NCBI RefSeq assembly: GCF_030547685.1
Contig: NZ_JAUOQM010000038.1
Location: forward strand, 32,857-96,856
DNA length: 64,000 nt
DNA from: Gilvimarinus sp. 2_MG-2023
GTDB taxonomy: Bacteria; Pseudomonadota; Gammaproteobacteria; Pseudomonadales; Cellvibrionaceae
Reading direction: 5' to 3'
The notes under the pieces: generated by a model
What the model saw: the letters and a program-made list of their open reading frames with translations, nothing else
Database searches by the model: none
What the model was told of the DNA's origin: nothing
Made by a program: the position numbers and the translations under genes
Part shown: piece after piece, positions 25,590 through 34,146 of the stretch
How positions within the stretch are numbered: position 1 is the stretch's first letter
How the letters are laid out: every line of letters begins with the position of its first letter

Positions 25590-26125
25590 TGCTTGATATC
25601 AAACACCGGTTGCAGTTTTTGCCCGGAGTCGACGATTTTCAGCTCCAACACCAGGGGGGCCGTGGTTTTTTCTACCGTGAGGCTGGCCGCGCGTTTATAG
25701 CTTTGCCCTTTGGGGCCGGTGCCGGTAAAAAACGCGCTGATTTCATGCTCGCCCTGACGCAAATTGCCCAGATATAACTTCTGAATACCGCCGCGGCGCA
25801 AGGTGGTTAGCTGCTTGTCCGTGTAGAGTTCGCTGCTGATAAAGTCATCGTCCACTTTGACTTTAACCGAATCCAGCGCAAAGTAGTGACCGACATCCAG
25901 CGATAGGTAGAGCGCTATTTGGCTGTTGGCCGGAAACAAGAGTTCTTCTTCCAGGATTAACAAATCGCGATTCAATTGCAGCGACTGCTGTTTTAATGAT
26001 TCGGCCCTTAGCGCCAAATTCTCAGCCTCAGCCTCGGTGGCTGAGCCCTGGGCCCACACCATAGCCGCCAGCGCGTACAGGCTAAGAGCCAGCAGTAATC
26101 GGGTCGCCGTTAGCAAGCGCGTCAT
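25577..26125 (-). CDS. Exported protein heading the TPR-Exb operon
   Basis: A 182-aa protein with a signal peptide ending near 'AMVWAQ' (residue 25), a short helical heptad stretch (about 30-55), and a beta-rich domain with alternating hydrophobic strands. The open frame extends to 26239, but the ATG at 26125 starts a normal signal peptide, and the longer N-terminus has no such character. It overlaps the next gene by 13 bases. No family was recognised. As first gene of the operon it is probably an integral periplasmic component. Confidence 0.72.
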   Translation of the reverse strand: MTRLLTATRLLLALSLYALAAMVWAQGSATEAEAENLALRAESLKQQSLQLNRDLLILEEELLFPANSQIALYLSLDVGHYFALDSVKVKVDDDFISSELYTDKQLTTLRRGGIQKLYLGNLRQGEHEISAFFTGTGPKGQSYKRAASLTVEKTTAPLVLELKIVDSGQKLQPVFDIKQWEL

Positions 26126-26300
26126 AGTTGCATCCTGTTGGTTTATTGGCAGCATTGGCCACGGTGGCAAAGCCTTTGGCAGTTTAATCAATTGCGGCCC
26201 ATCGTGCAGCGCTTCGTATCGCGCGAGGGGCTTTTGCATCGCGAGATGTGAAAGCTATCACCCTTGTGTGGATGATAAATGACCTACCTGCAATTTTCGC

Positions 26301-27305
26301 TCAGCGCGACAGCCCCTGGGCCGGTGGAGACAGTCCTGCGCTGTAGTAAACCTTACCGGCCCGATCGATGAGCACAGCATCGAACTCAGGCAAAGTTTCG
26401 ATCAATGCCAAGCCCCGCTCGCGCCCCAGAACAAAAATACTGGTAGAGAGCGCATCGGTGTCGAAGGCATCGGGGCCGAGCACGGTGACACTGGCCAACT
26501 CGTCGGTACTTTTGCCGGTTTGGGGATTGATAATATGGTGAATGCGCTCGCCGTTATCATCGATATAGTAGCGCTCGTAATCGCCCGAGGTAGAAATAGC
26601 CGTGTCGGTTAAGGGCAGGGTGATGGCAATGCCGGCGTCGCCGCGCGGCTGCTTAATGCCCACCAGCCAGGGACGACCGTCCCGATTGCCGAGTACACGA
26701 CTGTCGCCCCCGGCGCTGACACTGGCGTGCTCTATTCCAGCGGCCCGCAGCAAGTTAATAACCCGATCCACCGCGTATCCCTTGGCGATGCCACCCAAAT
26801 CAACAGTCACCGCCGGGTGTTGATAGTGCACGCTACTCTCGGCGCGGTTAAGAAGTACATGGCGATAATCAATGGCCGACATTAAAGCCTGGCGTTGGTC
26901 TGCACTGGGTTGCTGCTGCGCACGGTAATCGTAGTATCGCGCCAGTGAGGCGAAGGTAATATCAAAAGCCCCCTGAGTTAAGCGGCCATAATAAAGAGAT
27001 TTATCGAGCAGCTTTAACATTTCGGAGGACACCGTCACCGCTGCCGCCCCCTTTTGGCCAGCTTGTTCGTTCATAAGTGACAGTTCACTGCTGGGCTTAT
27101 AAGGGCTGTAGGTGGCATCAATACGATGCATTTCGTCCAGCGCTTGCTGTAAAAGCTGTTGGCCGGTTTTCTCATCGGTGTGCTGCAAGGTCACGCTGAT
27201 ACGAGTTCCCATAATATCGGCCTGCTCGCTGAGCCAGAGCGCCTGAGCAGGTGCTGTTAACAAAGCGCATAATAGGGCGATGAAGAAACGTGAGCGATAC
27301 CACAT
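26301..27305 (-). CDS. apbE: FAD:protein FMN transferase (ApbE family)
   Basis: A 334-aa exported enzyme with a signal peptide ending near 'APAQA' (residue 22). Family motifs are present: 'IMGTRISVTL', 'VDLGGIAKGYAVD', 'HHIINPQTGKS' and the magnesium-site region 'DTDALSTSIFVLG'. ApbE moves FMN from FAD to a Thr in target proteins such as NqrB, NqrC or RnfG. No such target is encoded here. It ends about 175 bases before the TPR-Exb operon on the same strand, so it may be cotranscribed; a flavin-carrying partner in that operon is possible but not seen. Divergent to the lipoprotein gene at 27460. Confidence 0.93.
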   Translation of the reverse strand: MWYRSRFFIALLCALLTAPAQALWLSEQADIMGTRISVTLQHTDEKTGQQLLQQALDEMHRIDATYSPYKPSSELSLMNEQAGQKGAAAVTVSSEMLKLLDKSLYYGRLTQGAFDITFASLARYYDYRAQQQPSADQRQALMSAIDYRHVLLNRAESSVHYQHPAVTVDLGGIAKGYAVDRVINLLRAAGIEHASVSAGGDSRVLGNRDGRPWLVGIKQPRGDAGIAITLPLTDTAISTSGDYERYYIDDNGERIHHIINPQTGKSTDELASVTVLGPDAFDTDALSTSIFVLGRERGLALIETLPEFDAVLIDRAGKVYYSAGLSPPAQGLSR

Positions 27306-27459
27306 AGCAGTGTTCCGGGCCGGTTAGGGAAAATCGTTTTGTAACACATTTAATATTATTCTGTGTTGGGTCATAATGAAAACACAAAGCAGGTCGCCTT
27401 TTATTGGTTTTGGGCTAAAATTAGGTGACAACTGGGGTCGTAAATAAAGGGATTGGAAC

Positions 27460-27939
27460 ATGCGTTGTTTAACAATTGTGGCTTTGGCACTCATACTGGC
27501 CGGGTGCGGCGGCAATGATGACCCGCTGCTGAACGTCATTAACGACCCGCTGGATATTGAATTTGAAGACTTCTATGTGGATCGTACCGATATCTATCCC
27601 GGCGAGTCGGTATGGATTGAATGGCAGGCCGAAGGCGCGTTGTATTTTGATGCCCGCCTCTACGTCAGCCAAGATGAGCGCATCTCGCAGGATGACTTAG
27701 TGGTTATCGATGAAGAGTGTGGAGTTGAGAGCGATGACCACTGTACCGCCGATGAAGATATCTATTTCTCCTGTCACTACGACTCCAGCAACCGCTTTAG
27801 CTGTCGAGAAGGTGGTGACATTTTAAAACGCACGGATTTAACCCCCTTAATCGAGCAGTATCCGCAGGAAGCGTATCTAATACTGGAATTGTGTAACGAC
27901 AATTGTGAAGAGCGCTCTTGGCCACTGCTGTTTCGCTAA
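27460..27939 (+). CDS. Cysteine-rich acidic lipoprotein, unknown function
   Basis: A 159-aa lipoprotein with lipobox LAGC near residue 16. The mature part is very acidic and contains eight further Cys in even-looking pairs (for example 'EECGVESDDHC', 'FSCHYDSSNRFSC', 'LCNDNC'), predicting four disulfides in the envelope. An early 'VDRTDIYPGESVWIEWQAEG' is reminiscent of an Ig-like strand pair. GGGATTGGAAC precedes the ATG. I recognise no family. The next gene downstream is an EAL protein whose sensor also carries Cys. Confidence 0.7.
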   Translation: MRCLTIVALALILAGCGGNDDPLLNVINDPLDIEFEDFYVDRTDIYPGESVWIEWQAEGALYFDARLYVSQDERISQDDLVVIDEECGVESDDHCTADEDIYFSCHYDSSNRFSCREGGDILKRTDLTPLIEQYPQEAYLILELCNDNCEERSWPLLFR

Positions 27940-28071
27940 ACTCCCCCGACCGGTTTAACGCTTTCGGACGCATTACTCGCCAACGCATAAGCGAGCCCAC
28001 AACCTACGCCATCAAAAACCACCTCAAGGGTGAGCGTAGGGTTAATCTCGCCTTACCACGGTAAACCATCC

Positions 28072-29586
28072 ATGAAGCCACGCCACGCTTATTCTTTATT
28101 ACTGAGTACGCTTATTGCGCTGGCGGTCACGCTGACCCTCTATGCCCTAAGCACTCACCTTATGCATAAGGAGATGGTTCATCAGTCACAGTCCGTTATA
28201 AAATTACTCGATCATCTGAACCGGGATGTTCAGGTAAGTTGGCAAAAGCTATCTAACAACACTCATGCAGCCTGTAGCGAACCGCATTTATCTGCAATGC
28301 GGGCCGAGCTTTTTTTGACCTGGCACATTAAAGATATTGCTTACATGCAAGGCGACACAGTGCTTTGCAGTGTTATGGCGGGCAAACTGAAGAATCCCTT
28401 TTCCCTGCCCGAGTCCACTTATCAAACCAAAGGTGGGGCTACTATCTGGATAGATACTGACTGGAGTGTATTAAATAAAAATTATAATGTCGCCATCGCC
28501 AACCGCAACAATTTTGCCATGGTAATAGACCCAACCAGTCTGGAAAATTTTATCGATTTATTTTATTCGTGGGAGTTGATATACCGTATAAACAATCAAG
28601 ATTATCATGCTGCCGGAGAAAAAGGGGTTGTCGATATTGGCTCAAAAGATCACCATTACTTTAAGCCGTTTCGTGTTAAAACCTGCAACAATTACAATTA
28701 CTGCACCTCAATATTAAGTGATAGCTTATCGTATCTATCGCGCAATCCTGCGGTTTCGATTCTGATTATAGTGCTCGGGTATTTGAGCGGCTGGTTGTCC
28801 TATGTATATATTCGCCGCTACATTAGCCACCTCTACTCGATTGAATACCGTGTACAACGGGGCCTGGCCAATAGTAATTTCTATCCGGTGGTGCAACCCA
28901 TTATCGATTTAACGACACAAAAAATAGTCAGTTGCGAAGTGCTGGCACGATTTGAAGATAAAGCAGGCCCACTGTACCCAGACGCGTTTATCCCCATAAT
29001 TGCCAAGCAAGATGTGTCTTGGCCTTTTACGGTTTTAATCATTGAGGCAACACTCGCCAGCCTAAAAAAACACGGCCTGGAAGATGAGATTTCGATAGCA
29101 TTTAATGTGATGCCTCGTGACGTCACCAACGGCAACATACTGACTTTATTAGACTTAGAGTCAGTAGCACAATGGCGCGGCGAGCTAACCATTGAGCTCA
29201 CCGAAAGCGAAGAACTTGAAGAAACTCAGGCGCACAAAAATTTATCTCAGTTAAAACAATACGGTATTAACATCTCGATAGATGATTTTGGTACAGGCTA
29301 CTCTAATCTTAAATACATTGATCAATTACACTGTCGTTATTTAAAAATTGACCGGACTTTTATTATGGATGTAGAAGAGGGCTCTATTCGCTCTTCAATT
29401 ATCCCCAATATAGTCAGTATTGCCGAGAAATCCAATTTGCGGGTAATCGCCGAAGGGGTCGAGAATTTGGCTCAATCGACCGAGCTAAAAAGAATGGGCA
29501 TTCGGTATGTTCAGGGTTATTATTTTGGCAAGCCAATGTCTATAGCCAACTTGGCGCAAAAATTAAAACAGACAACCGACCAATAG
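28072..29586 (+). CDS. EAL c-di-GMP phosphodiesterase with periplasmic CSS-type sensor
   Basis: A 504-aa inner-membrane protein. Two membrane helices (about 8-30 and 225-245) enclose a periplasmic domain with Cys in 'ACSEPHL', 'VLCSV' and 'TCNNYNYC', fitting the CSS-motif domain of redox-sensing phosphodiesterases such as E. coli PdeC/YjcC. The EAL domain (about 260-500) is complete: 'EVLARFED' (catalytic Glu), 'FNVMP', 'DDFGTGYSNL', 'KIDRTF', 'IAEGVEN' and 'QGYYFGKP', so it should degrade c-di-GMP. The start is uncertain: a GTG at 28030 adds 14 residues, but the ATG at 28072 gives the more usual membrane-helix start. It converges with the next GGDEF-EAL gene. Confidence 0.88.
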   Translation: MKPRHAYSLLLSTLIALAVTLTLYALSTHLMHKEMVHQSQSVIKLLDHLNRDVQVSWQKLSNNTHAACSEPHLSAMRAELFLTWHIKDIAYMQGDTVLCSVMAGKLKNPFSLPESTYQTKGGATIWIDTDWSVLNKNYNVAIANRNNFAMVIDPTSLENFIDLFYSWELIYRINNQDYHAAGEKGVVDIGSKDHHYFKPFRVKTCNNYNYCTSILSDSLSYLSRNPAVSILIIVLGYLSGWLSYVYIRRYISHLYSIEYRVQRGLANSNFYPVVQPIIDLTTQKIVSCEVLARFEDKAGPLYPDAFIPIIAKQDVSWPFTVLIIEATLASLKKHGLEDEISIAFNVMPRDVTNGNILTLLDLESVAQWRGELTIELTESEELEETQAHKNLSQLKQYGINISIDDFGTGYSNLKYIDQLHCRYLKIDRTFIMDVEEGSIRSSIIPNIVSIAEKSNLRVIAEGVENLAQSTELKRMGIRYVQGYYFGKPMSIANLAQKLKQTTDQ

Positions 29587-29611
29587 CGAGCTCAACGATT
29601 CAGATGCAGAC

Positions 29612-31990
29612 TCACTCACCTTTCAACGCCTGCTGAGCAATAAAATCGGTAAATTTTTGTGGCTTATGAATACCGTAACCCTGTGCATAATCAACCCCAA
29701 TTTCTTCCAGAACAACCCGAACCTCTGTGTTCTCTACAAACTCAGCCACCGTTTCTATCGACAGAGTCTGTCCCACCTCATTAATCGCCTTCACCATTGC
29801 CAAATCGGTTTTATCTTTAACGATTTCACGAATAAAACTACCATCGATTTTAAGCGTATCAATGGGGAGCCGTTTTAAATAATTAAACGAAGCCAAACCC
29901 GTACCAAAATCATCCAAAGCAAAACTGCATCCAGAATCCCCCAACGCCTCCATAAAGTGAACCGCATCCAGTAGATTGTTTACCGCCGCGGTTTCAGTCA
30001 CTTCAAAACAGATTTTTTCCGGGGCTACGGAATATTTTTCAAAAGCCTGCAATACGAATTGATAAAAATCATGCTTGTCCAGTGACAACCCTGAAATATT
30101 GATATGGCATTTATGTAATTGCGTCAGGTGTTTGGGATTCTGAGCCAGTATTTTTAACGTGTTCTCAACCACCCACCGATCAATTTGTGGGGCACTGCCA
30201 AAACGCTCGGCGGCAGGTAAAAAAGCAGAGGGCGAGTACACTTTGCCACCGTCCTCCAGACGAATAAGAATTTCGTAAACCAAGCCGTTGGTTTGCTGTT
30301 GCAAGGGGGCAATTAATTGTGCCTCCAGCAATAGCTTATTTTTAATAATGGCATTACTTATTTTGGTTACCCACTGCATCTCACCGGCACGCTCTTGCCG
30401 ATGAGCATCGTCTTCACGAGCCACATAAACAAAATTCCTACCTTTTTCTTTTGCTAAATAGCAGGCAATATCCGCCGCACGCATGATAGATTCAGTATCT
30501 AAATCATCTTCAGATATAGGCACCACGCCGATACTGGCGGTAATGTCATAGCGATGCCCCTCCCAATTAAATTCAAATATTTCCAGAGCTCTGCGTAGCT
30601 TTTCAGCAATTGATCCCGCGGCATCGATTGCGCAATTTTCTAGAATCATGGCGAATTCGTCGCCACCCAATCGAGCTAACATATCGCCTTCGCGCAAGAT
30701 GCTCGCAAATAAATTCGTCACTTGTTGCAATAATCGATCTCCGGCGGGGTGGCCGGAAGTATCATTGACGATTTTAAACTGATCTAAATCAATAAAACAT
30801 AAAGCGTGTTTTACATGTTCGCTGCGGGCTCTATTTAATGAATCAAACAATCGGCGCTCAAATGCCCGCCGATTGAATAATCCGGTCAATATATCGTGTG
30901 TGGCTTGAAAGTTTAATTCGTTTGAAAGCCTGCGAGATTCAGAAATATCTTCAAGAATAAGTGTTAAATGACGAGCAGAGTCATGAGTATTGGATCTGGA
31001 ATACGTTAATCGTGCCCAAATATAACCTGTATTTTTTGCTAATCGCTGCTCCACTGAATAGTGATCGATAACCCCATTGAGCAGCTGCTGTTTGGATTGT
31101 TCATCCAGCGACCAATCCTCCGAGTGAATAAAATCTTTAAAGCAGTGGCCAGTGATACTGGATTTTTCACAATCGAGAATATTGCAAATAGCTGGGTTAG
31201 CATCTCTGACAACATCATCGTACCCAAGGTGCACGATACCCACCGCCGCTTGCTCAAAGATATCGTGGTACTTATGTTGTGAACCTATGAGTAATCGATT
31301 TAATCGCAACACTAACCAAAATGCGATAGAGACCAATAATAAAATGAAGACAATACTGCACCAGGCCAATACATGAGTTAGCCACCGAGCGGTGTCGGTC
31401 ATCATATAGCGAAATTTTGTGGATAATCGTTCTAGATCTTGATTAATAAGATACAGCTGTTGTTTGTTGGCCTGTAAAGCCTGTGGATCGGGCAAGGAGT
31501 CACGCCACAATAACTCTAGTTGATCGGCTAGTGCGGCCGTATTTAGCAAGCTATTATCAGCCTGCCGCCACACATCAAACGCGTGTTGTAATTTACCCAA
31601 TTGACCAAAATATTCGAACAATAAAATCATTCGGTCGGCATCATCTGGGTGGTTACGGCCGGCCATTAAGTGGCCAGTGATTATATGGATAGGCTCATTC
31701 GCCTCCATCGAGAGACGTGCACGTCTGTCTGCCAAGGGTACTTCTAGATACTGGCGCCCCAGCTTGAGCTCGTTGGGCTCACCGGTCTCGGCATAGCGTG
31801 ACAAATGATAAACGCTGTTGACTTGATAGCGACTCCAAACCGCGAGCCCACTAAGATACCCAGTTACAGCGCCCTGTAAATGAATAACGGCCACTATAGC
31901 GAATGTGGCTATTAATATAAGCGACACTAAGCCTGAGACCAGCCCGGCCACTTTGAGTGAATAGGTATACTTTGATTGTACGTCGGGCAC
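29612..31990 (-). CDS. Membrane PAS-GGDEF-EAL c-di-GMP protein
   Basis: A 792-aa inner-membrane protein. Helices at about 13-36 and 204-231 enclose a helical periplasmic sensor. A PAS domain (about 245-350) precedes GGDEF (about 365-525) and EAL (about 545-785). The cyclase signature 'ARLGGDEFAMI' is intact and the inhibitory RxxD site (REGD) lies five residues before it. The EAL part has 'EILIRLEDG', 'DDFGTGLASF' and 'LKIDGSF', so both activities are possible; the net direction cannot be told. It lies downstream of the type II operon on the same strand, after a 212-base gap with an inverted repeat. Confidence 0.88.
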   Translation of the reverse strand: MPDVQSKYTYSLKVAGLVSGLVSLILIATFAIVAVIHLQGAVTGYLSGLAVWSRYQVNSVYHLSRYAETGEPNELKLGRQYLEVPLADRRARLSMEANEPIHIITGHLMAGRNHPDDADRMILLFEYFGQLGKLQHAFDVWRQADNSLLNTAALADQLELLWRDSLPDPQALQANKQQLYLINQDLERLSTKFRYMMTDTARWLTHVLAWCSIVFILLLVSIAFWLVLRLNRLLIGSQHKYHDIFEQAAVGIVHLGYDDVVRDANPAICNILDCEKSSITGHCFKDFIHSEDWSLDEQSKQQLLNGVIDHYSVEQRLAKNTGYIWARLTYSRSNTHDSARHLTLILEDISESRRLSNELNFQATHDILTGLFNRRAFERRLFDSLNRARSEHVKHALCFIDLDQFKIVNDTSGHPAGDRLLQQVTNLFASILREGDMLARLGGDEFAMILENCAIDAAGSIAEKLRRALEIFEFNWEGHRYDITASIGVVPISEDDLDTESIMRAADIACYLAKEKGRNFVYVAREDDAHRQERAGEMQWVTKISNAIIKNKLLLEAQLIAPLQQQTNGLVYEILIRLEDGGKVYSPSAFLPAAERFGSAPQIDRWVVENTLKILAQNPKHLTQLHKCHINISGLSLDKHDFYQFVLQAFEKYSVAPEKICFEVTETAAVNNLLDAVHFMEALGDSGCSFALDDFGTGLASFNYLKRLPIDTLKIDGSFIREIVKDKTDLAMVKAINEVGQTLSIETVAEFVENTEVRVVLEEIGVDYAQGYGIHKPQKFTDFIAQQALKGE

Positions 31991-32109
31991 GTCCCAATAG
32001 CCTAAATAAAGAATATGACTTAAGTTAAGCAGTAAATAAGGGTGCTGTCAGGTGAGTACTGGCTGCGAAGCGGACTTTACTGATGCTTGCAACCTTACAA
32101 ACTGGCCCG

Positions 32110-32173
32110 CAGGCTTAATCTGCATTGGCCCTGAGAGGTTACTCTATATATCCAGTATATCCAATGCAGCCTG
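32110..32173. other. Inverted repeat between gspN and the GGDEF-EAL gene
   Basis: CTGCATTGG (32120-32128) and CCAATGCAG (32161-32169) form a perfect 9-bp pair around a 32-base loop; flanking CAGG (32110-32113) and CCTG (32170-32173) extend the stem past a 6-base bulge. No T tract follows on either side. It lies in the gap after the stop of gspN and could be a Rho-type terminator, an RNA-processing structure or a protein site. Confidence 0.4.
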
Positions 32174-32202
32174 GGGGAATGAGCGTGTTTATAAACCAGC
32201 GC

Positions 32203-32952
32203 CTAGAGCGACAATCGCAACCGGTGTTTACCGTTATCCAAAGGCTCGGCCATCAGTGGTAACCATTGCTCGGCCTGAACCTCACGGGCAAATGTATCGG
32301 TAAAGGCAAATTCCCCGTCGATATGAATACCGCCGGTCAGTGGCATCACCACATTACCGGCCAAATCGATAGGGCCTTCTAAGGAGAAAACATCGGCGCG
32401 GATCTCACCTTCTTGGGTCTCGGATAAATCGGCAGCAAAGGCGCCCAGCTGCAACCAACTTTGGCCGTTGTGCAAACGGGCCTGGGTCCAGCTAAGTTTC
32501 CCCTCAAGGTTTTTCAGGGTTTGGCCCTTAAGTCTCAGCGATTGAATTTGGGCGCTAATTTGGCCGGTAATTTTAGTCGGCTCTGGCAGGCCCTGAATTA
32601 AACTGGCCGGCAAATTAAGACTGGTGTCGGTTAAGCGCAGCGAGCCGCCCATACCCACACAGGCTGTGCCAGCTACCTGCTGGCGCTCAAGGTCGGTTTT
32701 AATCTCTGCGCACGGGGCAAGCCCCAGCAGACTCATGGGCTTGATCCGCCAGCTTAATTGCCCCAGTGCGTAGTGCTTGCCATCAATACTCACCGAGGCC
32801 ATACCCGCGCTGCCCTGCCACAGGGTGCCGCTAATGCCCGACAGTGCTAAAGGCGTGTCGCGCGTCATTAGGTAGCCCCCCCAAGCGGCGGGAATCTGGC
32901 TAATCACAAAGGCCAGCCAAAAAAGTAAACCGAGTACAATCCAACGAATCAT
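32203..32952 (-). CDS. gspN: Type II secretion protein N
   Basis: A 249-aa protein with one N-terminal membrane helix (about 3-25) and a beta-rich periplasmic part: 'LALSGISGTLWQGSAG', 'LSWRIKPMSLLGL' and a C-terminal 'GIHIDGEFAFTD' strand, as in GspN. It is the last gsp gene, after the Asp-box protein gene, 26 bases on. GspN is not always needed for secretion and its role is unclear. Family by pattern and by position in the gsp operon. Confidence 0.85.
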   Translation of the reverse strand: MIRWIVLGLLFWLAFVISQIPAAWGGYLMTRDTPLALSGISGTLWQGSAGMASVSIDGKHYALGQLSWRIKPMSLLGLAPCAEIKTDLERQQVAGTACVGMGGSLRLTDTSLNLPASLIQGLPEPTKITGQISAQIQSLRLKGQTLKNLEGKLSWTQARLHNGQSWLQLGAFAADLSETQEGEIRADVFSLEGPIDLAGNVVMPLTGGIHIDGEFAFTDTFAREVQAEQWLPLMAEPLDNGKHRLRLSL

Positions 32953-32978
32953 ATATCAAGCTCTAGTGGAAACATACA

Positions 32979-34142
32979 TTACTCTGCGCCGCTCTCAATA
33001 GCGTTCAGCGGCACTCGAGTGATGTCTATATTTGCGTTTTCGGTGGTGTAGGTGACATACAAATAACCTTCAAACACCTCTGTTTTAGGGGCGCTGTACG
33101 CGGGGTACAGCTTGCGCCTTAGGTCGTTTGGCGCCGGTATTGAATGTGCGCCGCGGCGCAACAGCCAAGCCCGATCAAATGTGTACCCATCGGCGCTGGT
33201 AAACACGACCAGTGGAAAACGGGCTCGATTACCGCTGGGGTTATTAACGATATAGGCACTATCGGCGGTTAAGTTGCCGGCGTTTGCTTTAGCCCGTGAG
33301 TCGGGAATATTGCTTAGCGTCGGCAAGCTCCAGGTTTCGCCCCGATCATCACTGACCGCGGCCAGTATTCTATAGCTCGAATCCCGATCGCGAAACACCA
33401 TAACCTGTTCATTGCCCCGGCTAAACCAGCTGGGCTCCAACTCGCGACTTAAGTTGTCGCGCGAGGGGGCGTTTAACATCTCTCCTGCCTGCCAGCCAGT
33501 CCGGCCTGTGGCATCGTCGGTAAAATACGGTTTTGCCACCAAGCCCGGCGGCTGGTGCAGCGCCGTTAGCAAGCGGCCGTCGCGCAGGGCACCTATACCC
33601 GGCTCAATGGCCCCGGCCAGAGGCTCGCCGCTGCTGTCGAGCACTGGCTGAGCCGCCGTCCAGCGTATACCATCGCGGCTGGTGCGGTACTCTACCGTTC
33701 CGTTTTCAGGCGTCTCACCTTGGGGCCAAATATTGATATAAGCCACCAGTGTGTCACCAAATACCCACCAGCCGCCGGCACTGACGTTAACCCCGGGGCT
33801 CGATTTTGCCAGCACAATGGCATCACTCCACTGGCGGCCATCCACACTCATGGCGTAGTGCACTTGCGACCGTACCGTTTGTTCGGCATCTGGGGCGGCC
33901 TGCCACTGAACAAAAAGTTTGCCGTTAAAGGCCACCGGAACCGCACCGCGACTGTACTGATAGCGATTGTCGCCAGCGGTAAAAACGCGAGCGGTTTCGG
34001 TGCCGGGTGCCAGGTTTAAACCGAGTGTGGCAGGCTGGTTAAAATCGAGTAAATCCGGCACCGCACTGATGGGTGACTGACCGACAGCCGGCAGGGCCAC
34101 CGAGCACAATAAGAGCGCGATAAAGCGGCGCATCCGGCACAT
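32979..34142 (-). CDS. Exported Asp-box (BNR/sialidase-like) protein within the gsp operon
   Basis: A 387-aa protein with a signal peptide ending near 'PAVGQ' (residue 22). It contains Asp-box motifs (SxDxGxxW type): 'SDDRGETW' at about 268-275 and looser 'SVDGRQW' and 'SRDGIRW'. This pattern fits a six-bladed beta-propeller of the sialidase/neuraminidase or related glycoside hydrolase group. It lies between gspM and gspN with 4- and 26-base gaps, so it is almost certainly cotranscribed. It may be a type II cargo, or an adapted accessory protein. Catalytic residues were not assigned, so sialidase activity is not claimed. An in-frame ATG at 34133 is an alternative start. Confidence 0.75.
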   Translation of the reverse strand: MCRMRRFIALLLCSVALPAVGQSPISAVPDLLDFNQPATLGLNLAPGTETARVFTAGDNRYQYSRGAVPVAFNGKLFVQWQAAPDAEQTVRSQVHYAMSVDGRQWSDAIVLAKSSPGVNVSAGGWWVFGDTLVAYINIWPQGETPENGTVEYRTSRDGIRWTAAQPVLDSSGEPLAGAIEPGIGALRDGRLLTALHQPPGLVAKPYFTDDATGRTGWQAGEMLNAPSRDNLSRELEPSWFSRGNEQVMVFRDRDSSYRILAAVSDDRGETWSLPTLSNIPDSRAKANAGNLTADSAYIVNNPSGNRARFPLVVFTSADGYTFDRAWLLRRGAHSIPAPNDLRRKLYPAYSAPKTEVFEGYLYVTYTTENANIDITRVPLNAIESGAE

Positions 34143-34146
34143 GGGC

